DNA of 30,600 nucleotides, from assembly GCA_001931875.2 (NCBI GenBank), contig MSJH02000493.1, positions 1 to 30,600 of the forward strand. Direction: 5' to 3'. Shown in pieces: positions 21,511-30,600 of the stretch. Origin of the DNA: Byssochlamys sp. IMV 00236. Its lineage: Eukaryota; Ascomycota; Eurotiomycetes; Eurotiales; Thermoascaceae. How positions within the stretch are numbered: position 1 is the first letter of the stretch; every line of letters begins with the position of its first letter. A model generated the notes under the pieces. The model had not been told where the DNA came from and ran no database searches. It saw only the letters and a program-made list of their open reading frames with translations. The translations under genes were made by a program, and so were the position numbers.

Positions 21511-22894
21511 TTACTGCATGCTTCCTCTTCTTTCCATCTCTAATGCATTTAACAAATCACGCTTTGCCATTCCATTGAAATCAACCTGTTCAAGGTCTGC
21601 TGAAGATGCAATAAGCTCTTTCACTCTATCACTGTATTCTATTGAGCTTTCATTTTCTTTAGGTGATTGTGGTTCACAATAAATTACGTCAACAGTTGTT
21701 ATCCATCTGGTCATTCTGTAATAAGCATAATGCATAAATCCTTTACGTGTGTCCCAATAAGGATCACCAAAAGTTCTATGATATCTAATAAAGATGGTTA
21801 AAGCAAACGGATAAAAAATGATTCGCTTTACTTACTTTATACCAACAGGACAAACGTTTACTCCCAGATCAAAAGCACCTTTCTGAAAGCGGATGATGTA
21901 TTTGTTATTCACGCATGTACCTTCCGGAAAGATGATCATTGGATTTTTCCAGTTCTCTTTTACTTCGACATGCTTCTTTAGACTTGCGGATAATTCCTTT
22001 CGTTCAGTTATATTAGACCGGTCGAATGTCATTGAATGTAAATAATTTAATCCATTATTTTGTAAAAAGCCTATAAGCATATAAGTCATTTCATCAATGG
22101 ATGATGGTAATAAAATTACCTAGTGCTCCAGTATGTTTTGCCATAACAACAGCATGAGGGAATCGATCGGCACTAAGAAGGATATAGTCTAAATAGGAGG
22201 TATGATTGGCCTAAACATATTGTTAAGAAGATGCTATGTGTTGAATGTTCCCAGAAACTTACCACAAAGACATGAGGCTTGTTAAGTGTTGGCTTATTTC
22301 CAATATAGTTGACTTTTACACCAAGTGAAAATAATATGCCTTTGCAGTAGTATTTAACGGACATAGACTAAGATTAATGCATCAATACGGGGAATTCCTT
22401 TTTTAGATGAAGATCAACTTACGACAAGCCTGTCACTTTTGAGTGTCACTGCAATAGGCAAGGTTGTAAAGAATGCTGCAGTTGATACACCTAAGCTTAT
22501 GAATCGAAGTGGGAAAATGATGCCGTAACGAACTAGTACGCTGGGAATCGAAGTAATGATATCGAGTAATTCTAACCATTTTGAAGAACGTTTGGAAACA
22601 TTGGTAGTGAAACACTTGGCATAAGATAGCTGTTTTTATTAAAAGAATGATTAGATAAGCATAAGGAATACAAGCAAGTAGTTTTACCAGTTGTTCATGA
22701 GTGTATTCAGTCGTCCGTGATCTATTCATAATATATTAGATGAACATTGTTCTACAAGGTTGCTTTGACAAGTTCTGCTCTTACTTTTTATTAGTGCCTT
22801 GGATATAATCGCTTCTCATCATATCCAGTGACTCACTGGAGCTCCCTCTTTCTAATAATGATGATGGGGAGTACAATGGTTCCTGAGGTGGCAT
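21511..22894 (-). CDS. Glycerophosphate/lysophosphatidate acyltransferase (GPAT3/4-like)
   Basis: Predicted 351-residue protein from exons 22894-22785, 22721-22688, 22629-22423, 22367-22263, 22210-22120, 22070-21836 and 21784-21511 (1056 nt, GT-AG). The PlsC motifs are in order: block I NHTSYLD (catalytic HX4D, split from its Val by an intron), the FDRSNITER region, block III FPEGTCVNN, and block IV CPVGIKY. The downstream FGDPYWDTRKGF resembles the animal GPAT3/4 group. These enzymes add acyl chains to glycerol-3-phosphate or lysophosphatidate in the ER membrane, feeding phospholipid and triacylglycerol synthesis. Two hydrophobic segments precede block I (around SVLVRYGIIFPLRF and STAAFFTTLPIAVTL). 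It is shorter than animal GPAT3/4 at the N-terminus, where a Ser-rich leader (MPPQEPLYSPSSLLERGSS) is found. Substrate preference is not decided by the sequence. Confidence 0.9.
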
Positions 22895-23635
22895 AGTCCC
22901 TTGTTTGTGATAACTGAAACAATAAAAGAGTAAAAAAGAAAGGGAAGAAATCATGGATGGCTTGTACTTGAATTTCGGGCGATAGTTTTTTTTTCGGATG
23001 ATCTCAAATTAAACCTCAGACAGTTTCTTTATTTGGACGAAAAGACCTTACTTTTTTATACTTTAATGATAAACCCTTAAAAACGATATTTATTATTAAA
23101 GTAAAATATCTTGTTACAGAGAGATTGATGGCGTCAATATGTCTGCCAACTGCTTCAGTTCATTCAAATTTGAATTTCCAAGGGTTACATTGTATTATAC
23201 GATGAAGCGCAGCAGCAGGTTTATTGTCTGCGGATAGTCCGACTCTCTTTGTGGGGGATCACAAAAATTTGACCACTTCTTCTTTGCTTGGATACAAGTT
23301 CCACTCGAGGCATTAGGATGCAAAGTATTAATATTACATATCTCACTGCACTCCAATCTGTTGTTTTTACATTGATATAATTGAGATATATACTTTATTT
23401 CAATCTAGGAAAGTCATTTTTGCATACTTAAACACACAATAAATAAAATCAGTTACAATTGTATAAAGACAATGATGTGTTTATTGGTTCAATATGTATA
23501 AAATATCTTTTCACGTCTCCAAAAGAAGAAAGAGAAAAAGAAGGGAATAAACAAGAAAAAAAAAAAGATTAATGGATGTTGTATATATAAGTAAGTGCGT
23601 AGTAGTAATCATCAATAAGAGAATGCTAATAAATA
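22895..23635. other. Spacer between two minus-strand genes
   Basis: 741 bp holding the acyltransferase promoter and the 3' flank of the P5B ATPase gene. Short open stretches near 23130-23240 (for example MSANCFSSFKFEFPRV) are not supported as genes. An A/G-rich tract lies at about 23518-23570. Confidence 0.5.
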
Positions 23636-26600
23636 TTAAAGCTTGAAAATAACTCTATTTTTTGAAGGATGAGTTGTCTTGCGTTTGACTGCCCAGTCAC
23701 GAGCAATCCACAGAATGCAAATACGTTCCCAAATAATGGTACAGGCGCAATTTGCCAAAACGTAGCCCCATAATTGCCAACGGAACCAGACAGGTAGGAC
23801 ATTATGTTTAAGAGGGAAGTTATAATCGTCAATATACCAAGTAGGTGCTGGGTAACCAAGGGAAACAAGCGCATCTGGTGAACCGCAGTTGATACGGAAG
23901 ATGCAGCCGTATGGATTAGGATCGGCTAGTGTGATGTAACTTGTGCTAATGAAGAAGGCGCACCAGACAAACACAAGCGCATAGTTCCTCCACCATGATT
24001 GACGGAACTGTGATCCAAAGTTGACAACAGCACCATTGTTGAAGAACTGGAAGAGAATGACAATTGACATGACCTCAGCTTCATAATTATCGCCCAATAA
24101 CCACCATTTGGCAGAGTCAATAGTGGAACTGTCGAATTGATTACAGATGAACCAGTCTTGTTGGAAGAGCCAGACGATGCTGCAGACGAGGAACCAAAAG
24201 TTGATAAAGATGACACCAAGCAAAGAAGCTAGGGTATACGCACCCAAGGGTTTGGCCGTTGGGCGACAAGGGCTTAATTTCTTTGCAGGTAAAGCTTGGG
24301 TGATAGCCAACGTCATGGTCGTCGTGATAAAACCATCAATGGTAATCCATACAGGTTGTGGAGAAATAACCGTAAAGTAAAACATACATAATTCCCAAAA
24401 GGCCATGCATTCACCATATAAGATCAAGAACTTGTAATTGGCAAAACTTGTAGCAATGGCAGAACGACCTTGTCTCAGGAGTTCAACGCATTGCATAATG
24501 GAGCGATTGCTGGTGCTAAATGGTGAAACGATAGAAGCTTCAGCTTCTGATAAAGCAAGACCAACATGAGCAGCACGAAGAGCACCACAGTCATTACCAC
24601 CGTCTCCACACATGGCGGTGATACCCTTTTCCATATGTAACTGAATACACATGACCTTATCATTAGGCGTCATACGAGCAAACACACGAGTCATCAAAAG
24701 GTACTTGCGCATCTTGCCCTGAGAAATCAATGCTTCAAATGCACGTCCAGTAATGGCTAATTCAACGCGTTTCTCATGTTCTTCATGTGTATCAGCTTGA
24801 ATGACTTCATCCACATCAACTTGTTCTCCAGAATCAACATCGTGCCAAACTACACTGCCCGAAACCAAATCACCCAAAAGGACGCGTTGATGAGATTCGA
24901 TCATACCACATTGACGAGCGATATAGATACCAGTGAGAGCAGTATCACCTGTGATCATAACCACACGCGTGTCGCCACTCTTCAATTCGGCGATGGCATC
25001 TGTAGTGTCATGTTTGAGCATATTACGGAAAAGAACAAATCCAGTAAAATTACAGCCTTGTTCAAGTTCGTCACGCGTCATCGACTTGATCTGTTCCATA
25101 GTGATATCGACGTTCAAGGCGCCAAGAGTACGATGGGCCAAAGCAAGAACGTAGCAACCTACTTGAGCATGCTTAGCTGCTTCTTGATCATAGTCAGCAG
25201 GAAGTGAGTCAGCATTAGATAAGTGCTTGATGCGCTCAAAAGAACCCTTCAAGAATACATGCACTTGATTTGTTTCAGGGTCGAGGACAGCCACTGACTG
25301 AGAAGCACGAGCGTGTACAAATTCGAAACGGCGAACAACGTGCACTTGTTTACCTTCTTTTTCTGGAGAAGCAGATGGAGCCACAAGTGTATCAAGATAT
25401 TCGGGTTCAGCGGGTGGTAGTAGCTTCCATTTCATAGAATTGAAAGATTCAATGTCAACAGGGTTACCAATAAATTGGTCCTTCACTTGAGTCACAGCAT
25501 GACAGGTAGCGATACCCATGGCTAAGAGGGGCTCCATCGTTAAAGGGTCTTCTTGGCGATCACCAAATGCAGCAGCCTTTCCTACAGGATTAGGAACACC
25601 ACCGTAGAATTCCAAACCTTCGCGAGTAAGAGTACCAGTCTTGTCAAAGCAGAAGATACGAACTTTACCGGACAGATTGATACGAGGAAGATCAATACAG
25701 AGAATTTTCTTGCTACGAAGGCGGGCAGCACATACGGATTGGTTGATTGTGAATGCGGCAGGTAAGAGAGGTGAGAAGATTTCAGACATCACAAAGACAC
25801 CATAAAACCAACTGGTGATGTTACCACGACCCATCAAGTAAAGCGATAGACAGAAGGCAACAAGACCCCAGACCAAGAGAATGGAGATAGCAACCTTGAT
25901 GTGCTCATTAAAGATAAAGGACACAGGTGCTGGGAATAAAATCTTGTGAATGAGCATGCCTTTCTCGGTAGCAATACCAGTACGAAGTGTCAATGCAAAA
26001 ACACGATTCTTTTCTTCGGTGGTGTTGATTGCAGGCGTTGCTTGAGATACAATAGTGCCTGCAAACAGAGTGTTTACTTTGCCAGAGCCGTTCATTTCAT
26101 AGATATTGTCGTCGCTGGGGATAGCAAACTTTCTGATGGGCATAGCTTCACCAGTAAGGGAAGATTCGTTCACTACGACTGTACCGGAAAGAATGACAGC
26201 ATCGGTAGGAACGAGAGTGTTTTCCTTGACTTCAAAAATATCTCCAGGGACAAGGTTGGCGCTGGAAGTATCTATCCATTGACCATCGCGTAATACGGTA
26301 ACATCAGTTACGTGTTCAGCCATATCCTTGATACGGTGGTCTGCTCTCAAACGTAAGAAAATACGAATAAAAGCAGAAAAGAGAATGATGCAGGTCTGCA
26401 CTAGACCCATCTTGTAGTATTGGAAGTAATACCAAACCCACATGCACATCATTTGATAAAGGTATAAAAATGAAGAGAATCTATAGGTGTGCAAGGTTAG
26501 TTTATAAATGTGATTAATTCCAATGTTCACACTTACTCTTGAATGATGGCCATAAGGATTGAAGGCACATACACTTGAATGATATTGGGGCCAAGCATAG

Positions 26601-28095
26601 AGAGTCTGTTTTCCGCTTCTTGAGAACTGATCCCGCTAGACCATGACTGAAGTTTCTTGTTGGTAGAGCCAAGGTCATATTCATAGGGCTCAAATCGGGA
26701 TTTTTCAGAGTTGTAAATATATCTCATGCATTGGTATTCAAAATAACGTAAGCTATTTTTTGTTCTAACAGTGCAGGTAGTGACCAAGATGTCCAAACTA
26801 TGCAAAATAAGTGGTTAGGAAAAGTCTATGCAGGATGGGCATGTTTTCCTTTACCCAAAATGTTTGTAGACTCTTTGCTCAATACTTCGTAGCTTGGCAA
26901 GCCATTTGCTACCATCATCCAAAAAGATAAGTTCTTCCTGCTTGCGTTCAACTTGAACATAGGGGCATTTATGAGGGTATGATTCGATTCTAAAGTAATT
27001 TCTAATTGTTTTTCTAGTAAGCATGATAATACAGAACCATGCTGCAGAAATGTGCCATACAGCAGCAAAGATTTTGGATGAAAGATCAGACGACAAAAAC
27101 ACTTGAAGGGCAACACCAGTGACAGTGCCATCTAATTTGTGAAACAGGTTAGTAAAGGAATATACGATGAGGTAACACACGAATGACTTACAATAGTCAC
27201 CGACAAGAACACCCAAAAAGACAAAGAATAGTAGAGTCGTAATCACAACAGATCCAAAAGCAAAATAGCCAAAGAAATCATTCTTGTATCCTCTAAACTT
27301 TAACTTTTCTGATTCTTTAAGGGAATCAGCATCAGATGTACTGGCGGCAGATGCAGGCTTTTTCTCGTCTACTTTCATAATTTCCTTTTTGAAATCAGTT
27401 TCATCTACTTCGTCCTCTTGATTATTGGAGGCCGTCTTTTCTGACTTCATTCTAGCTGCCATAGCATTATGGAACTTCATTTCTCTCAAGTACTTGTAAA
27501 TAGCCCACAAGATCAGTATGGCTGCTTCAGCGCCCATAAGAGACCAAACGGAGATCCACATTGGTTCCTTATAAGTAAAGGCAGGATCTATTACCGGACA
27601 AGAGAGCCAGATGGAATTTGTATTGAAGACACCCCAGGCACCAATATCGCTTGCTGTTATATTTGCTGCTGCAGCACAGGTGTTTTGTATCTGGGTAACT
27701 TGATTTTGAGGATCAAAATGGGTAATATTTACCAGCTGTCCAGCAGCACATGGAAAGTACTGTACAGTATCATCACCGCACTGACAAATATTAGCAATGT
27801 TTTCACAAGATTCATGGCAGCTGCCGTCACCGCAGAATGACAGTCCAGGAGGACAAGTGGGCGATAATGCTGAAGGACAACTTTTCTGGTCTTTTACACA
27901 GAGAGTAGGACAGGGTACGTTATAATGAGGAAGTAAAGGACACTTATTTCCATGTCTGTCATACTGGTTAGCTAAAAGTGTGTTAATAAAAATCTTTTTG
28001 TATAAGGGAACCTTCTTACCAACTTCAAACAAGGGTAAAGCGTTTACTCCACACAAAATTGCGGATAAACCACAAAGGATTTTGTTAATCTTCAT
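23636..28095 (-). CDS. P5B-type P-type ATPase with secreted-type Cys-rich N-terminus
   Basis: Predicted 1428-residue protein from exons 28095-27192, 27131-26855, 26797-26537 and 26480-23636 (4287 nt, GT-AG). The core is complete: TGEA (about 590), the phosphorylation motif DKTGT (Asp about 760), the KGS nucleotide site (about 892), TGD (about 991), GDGGND (about 1106) and the P5B-typical SEAEASIVSPF, with ten or so hydrophobic helices. P5B ATPases (ATP13A2, Ypk9) are endolysosomal or vacuolar; ATP13A2 exports polyamines. M4 reads SPLLPAAFT, where P5B proteins usually have PPALP. Unusually, residues 1-20 look like a signal peptide and residues 52-166 hold 13 Cys and two N-glycosylation sites (Asn123, Asn145). 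A hydrophobic segment follows at about 180-203, so this part probably lies in the lumen. The intron 27191-27132 is 60 nt, in frame and stop-free. One long exon encodes two thirds of the protein. Confidence 0.92.
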
Positions 28096-28226
28096 TTGTA
28101 GTTTCAGTATTGTTTTCCCTTCCTGAGTCTCTCTTTTGGTTCTATTGACTTGTCAAGAATAACTGAAAGAAAAAAGAAAAATATGGAAAAGTCTAAAATA
28201 GAGAAAATCGGTCACAAAGATTGGTA

Positions 28227-28272
28227 GGTACACTGATTGTACCCTAGCACGGTATCCTCCGGTCCGGATACC
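28227..28272. promoter_or_regulatory. Two adjacent inverted repeats upstream of the P5B ATPase
   Basis: GGTACA (28227-28232) and TGTACC (28238-28243) form one inverted repeat with a 5-nt gap. GGTATCC (28251-28257) and GGATACC (28266-28272) form a second with an 8-nt gap. Both begin GGTA and end TACC. They lie about 130-180 bp upstream of the P5B start codon and could be binding sites for a dimeric regulator. No factor can be named. Confidence 0.35.
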
Positions 28273-28412
28273 ATTTTCGTTTTATAAAAATTAATCTCCG
28301 TATGTTAGTGCCCTTATGCTTTATCCAATCACTTTAATTGCATTTGAAGTAGATGAAGCCATGTGAGATCTTTCCTTCCCTCTCTTTAAGAGTGAGCAGT
28401 ATCTAGACTGGA

Positions 28413-28874
28413 ATGACAAAAGATGTAGAAAACAAAGTCAAGAATCAAGATGTTGTTATCAATAATTCACCAAAAAAAAGAGCATATGATGTTGTAAGCT
28501 TTTAGGTTAAACAAGATCTATATATCAATCTACATTCAGTTACACGGACCTTTGTATCCCTAATTAATGTCATATGAACCACTTTACCTTTTTAAAAAAG
28601 AAAAAACCTCTTTAAAGACTGGAGTAGGACAAGAGGCAAAAGAAAATGACTCAGTCACGGCGATCTGCCACGACCCAGATTACAGTAACAATGAGCTGTA
28701 AGTATAAAATGAGATGATGGCGCTAACGGGTGGGACACCCTTTCCTTAGTTCATGCCTTTCATGTCAGCAAGATTGACAATTACAGCCAGCATAGGCGGC
28801 GATATTTTACGATGAGAGCTATGATGTCAAAGCTTACTATAATAGAAAAGTTCGATGGAAACTGTAAGAAATGA
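28413..28874 (+). CDS. Candidate small spliced gene, unknown product
   Basis: Exon 28413-28493 (MTKDVENKVKNQDVVINNSP, then KKRAYDV) ends at a good donor (GTT|GTAAGC). It joins in frame to 28618-28697 (TGVGQEAKENDSVTAICHDP, then DYSNNEL), which ends at GTAAGT. The following intron has a canonical branch site (GCTAACG) and a pyrimidine tract. Two acceptors are possible: at 28749, giving a stop at 28777 and about 62 residues; or at 28768, giving KIDNYSQHRRRYFTMRAMMS and a stop at 28874. No family is recognised. It would be divergent from the P5B ATPase gene. The evidence is the splice signals and reading frame only, so the call is tentative. Confidence 0.3.
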
Positions 28875-29400
28875 AGAACATAGGCATATGCTTTCTGAAA
28901 TAAGCAATCATTTGTTTCTTTTCTTTTTCTTCTAAGCGCTATATCAAATTCAATTGTTTTTGTATACATCTTTATCAGCGTGCTTGGGTCTTATCTGCCC
29001 CTTCTAACCTCACTTGATTCTTTGATACATTTATGGCCTCCGCCTTTACCACAAAGCTTTCTTATACACTATATGTGTGCTTGAAGGAAAGGGTCTGCCT
29101 ACTTTCTTCAGCTAAATACCTCATTCTTTAACGAGTTTGCTGCATTGAAATGGAGTAAAGAAATTGAGGGGATAAAATGATTATACCGCGCTATTAGGTT
29201 AAATCTCAGCATGATCGTAAAAGATGAAAAGAGGTAAGAAAAAGCACGAATTGACATTTATTACCGTGTTCTTTTATATTTAAGCAATCTTAATAAAATG
29301 GTGATATGTACACTATGAAGACAACATGCTTTATAAAGAAAACACAAGATTTTCAAATGGGTCCATTGTAAAGATGAAGAAAAAAAAACTTGTTCCATTC

Positions 29401-29638
29401 CTATTCGTCGGGTCGTCGTACAAATTCCGTTACTGTCAATGGGTTTCTTTTGTGACACATACCTTGATGTGTTACTGTCACTCCTGTCGCCTTTTTAAAT
29501 AAAACAATCAGTAACCCAAACTCTAGGATTTTATAATGTTTTATTGGCAGTGCCCTGATACCATTGACTATAGCGATTAGAGAAATATGCTTCATCATTT
29601 TGGCTTATAGTAACTATGCCTTGAATTGTTGGATTCAG
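29401..29638 (-). pseudogene. Possible frameshifted membrane-protein remnant
   Basis: The frame at 29638-29531 reads LNPTIQGIVTISQNDEAYFS then NRYSQWYQGTANKTL and stops. A one-base shift continues as LEFGLLIVLFKKATGVTVTH, a short hydrophobic stretch, and ends at 29401. An ectodomain-like end followed by a hydrophobic segment hints at one broken gene. No family is recognised, and a missed short intron is also possible. Confidence 0.2.
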
Positions 29639-30219
29639 TTACCGCTATGAAAATAAAAAAAGGAACTCGGCAACTGTCTACTGAATGTTCTGAAATTAGC
29701 CTATTTACAAACAGACCAATTACAGTGAATTTGTAAACTTCATTGAAGTAAAGTAAGTAGATGAGCCTGAAGTGGAAGGAGATGCCTACAAGTGAACTAC
29801 AGTTAAAAACTGAAACAATTAGGACGACTCAGAAAATATGTATGGTACGACCAAAACAACTCTATACTTTAAATCTTCTTTCAAACTACAGTTTCATCAT
29901 GGTATTCTAGGCTATTGAAATGAAAACAGTCTAATGTAGATATGCTCAGCTTTAGTTTATCGGTTAAGAAAATGTACTATTTCTAGAAAGTACCATCGCA
30001 TTAAAAGGTTTATAATACAATTTATACACTAAAGCTTCTTAATTCTAGAAAAAAATAAACTCAAATGACTACATTTTTTCTCTATACTCTATTTAATGAA
30101 TGAATCACTGTTGTTTACCATGGATTCTTTAGAGAAAACAGCCAAATGTATACCAAAATCAATACCAATTCATGCAATACATAGAGCATAATCAAGCATA
30201 CATGATTATTCTAGGATAA

Positions 30220-30420
30220 TACTACGGGCACTGCAAATCCAAAAAAGGTAATACTTTCCTCCAAACTGTAGAACAAAAGTTTGTCAAAGCTATTTGTGGT
30301 TTAATTCAAAAACTACTCAGGGCTGCTATACGAGAGGATTTGAGGGAGCACGGCGTATACCCTGACCTTCCTCTAATGCCTGTGTCTACACTTGTTCAAA
30401 ATAAAGTTATCATTTTTTAA
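30220..30420 (+). other. Stop-free frame, possible terminal exon
   Basis: Sixty-seven codons without a stop and without an ATG start: YYGHCKSKKGNTFLQTVEQK, then FVKAICGLIQKLLRAAIRED and LREHGVYPDLPLMPVSTLVQ to a stop at 30418-30420. The composition is balanced, with few AT-driven residues, so it could be the last exon of a gene or a transposase relic. No supporting upstream exon was found. Confidence 0.2.
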
Positions 30421-30600
30421 TGGGCTAACAGAGTTTCGGAACGCGTCTATCATTTGTTATTAGCATTTTTGTTGATGGCGTTCTTTTGATTTATGCACAA
30501 ATTGCTTCATTTCTTTATACAAAATTATTATTTCATACAACATCTACTAAAAAATAGCATTTATCTAGTCTTTACTTGCAAAAAGCCAAAGAAAAAAAAA

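Larger units (their letters stand above)
28875..30600. other. Gene-poor region with relic-like open frames
   Basis: AT-rich DNA with no supported full gene. Three stretches look more protein-like than the rest: a minus-strand frame at 29531-29638, a plus-strand 49-codon frame with ATG at 29761-29910, and a plus-strand stop-free frame at 30220-30420. They are described separately where worth noting. The window ends in an A-rich run. Confidence 0.5.

Noticed and set aside
24776..25207. 143-codon plus-strand frame
   Set aside because: Antisense of the P5B ATPase core, which has full catalytic motifs on the minus strand.
29761..29910. 49-codon plus-strand frame with ATG
   Set aside because: Short, no motif, and no supporting exon nearby. 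Kept only as a note.
1..30600. tRNA, rRNA, CRISPR array or bacterial operon features
   Set aside because: No cloverleaf with matching A and B boxes, no rRNA-like stretch and no spaced repeat array was seen. The gene structure is eukaryotic.

Overview
The window is nuclear DNA from an early-diverging fungus. Short introns (about 45-140 nt, GT-AG with one likely GC-AG) interrupt almost every gene. Intergenic DNA is AT-rich with many homopolymers and microsatellites, and there is a decayed Tc1-type transposon. A GATA nitrogen-type regulator, an Era GTPase with a mitochondrial leader and a P5B ATPase fit a member of Mucoromycota, probably Mucorales. That placement is inferred from gene content and intron style only. 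All exon boundaries were worked out by hand from splice signals and reading frame. For each spliced gene the exon lengths sum to a multiple of three and end at a stop codon.

Layout. 165-3360 (minus): UTP6 (SSU processome) and a small Lys/Arg/Ser-rich protein. 3663-5919 (minus): an AreA/NIT2-type GATA factor. 5920-7194: intergenic, with two diverged copies of a CCAAT-containing repeat. 7195-8885 (minus): a PSP1-domain protein. 9214-9870: a broken gene. 10644-11433 (plus): a Nudix protein, convergent with a kanadaptin-like FHA protein (11538-12721, minus). 13195-15216 (plus): an SH3/EH-domain adaptor. 15296-16426: a dead Tc1/mariner element with terminal repeats and a TA duplication. 16544-18091 (minus): mitochondrial Era GTPase. 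19079-21357 (plus): a 12-exon amino acid/choline-type permease, convergent with a GPAT/AGPAT acyltransferase (21511-22894, minus). 23636-28095 (minus): a P5B P-type ATPase with an unusual secreted-type Cys-rich N-terminus. 28096-30600: gene-poor, with one candidate small spliced gene and relic-like open frames.

The genes do not form one pathway. They are a normal mix of housekeeping functions (ribosome biogenesis, mitochondrial ribosome assembly, lipid synthesis, endocytosis, transport). One possible link is that HGATAR sites lie upstream of both the GATA factor and the permease. No new multi-gene system is evident. The most unusual single item is the P5B ATPase architecture, followed by the paired CCAAT repeats.
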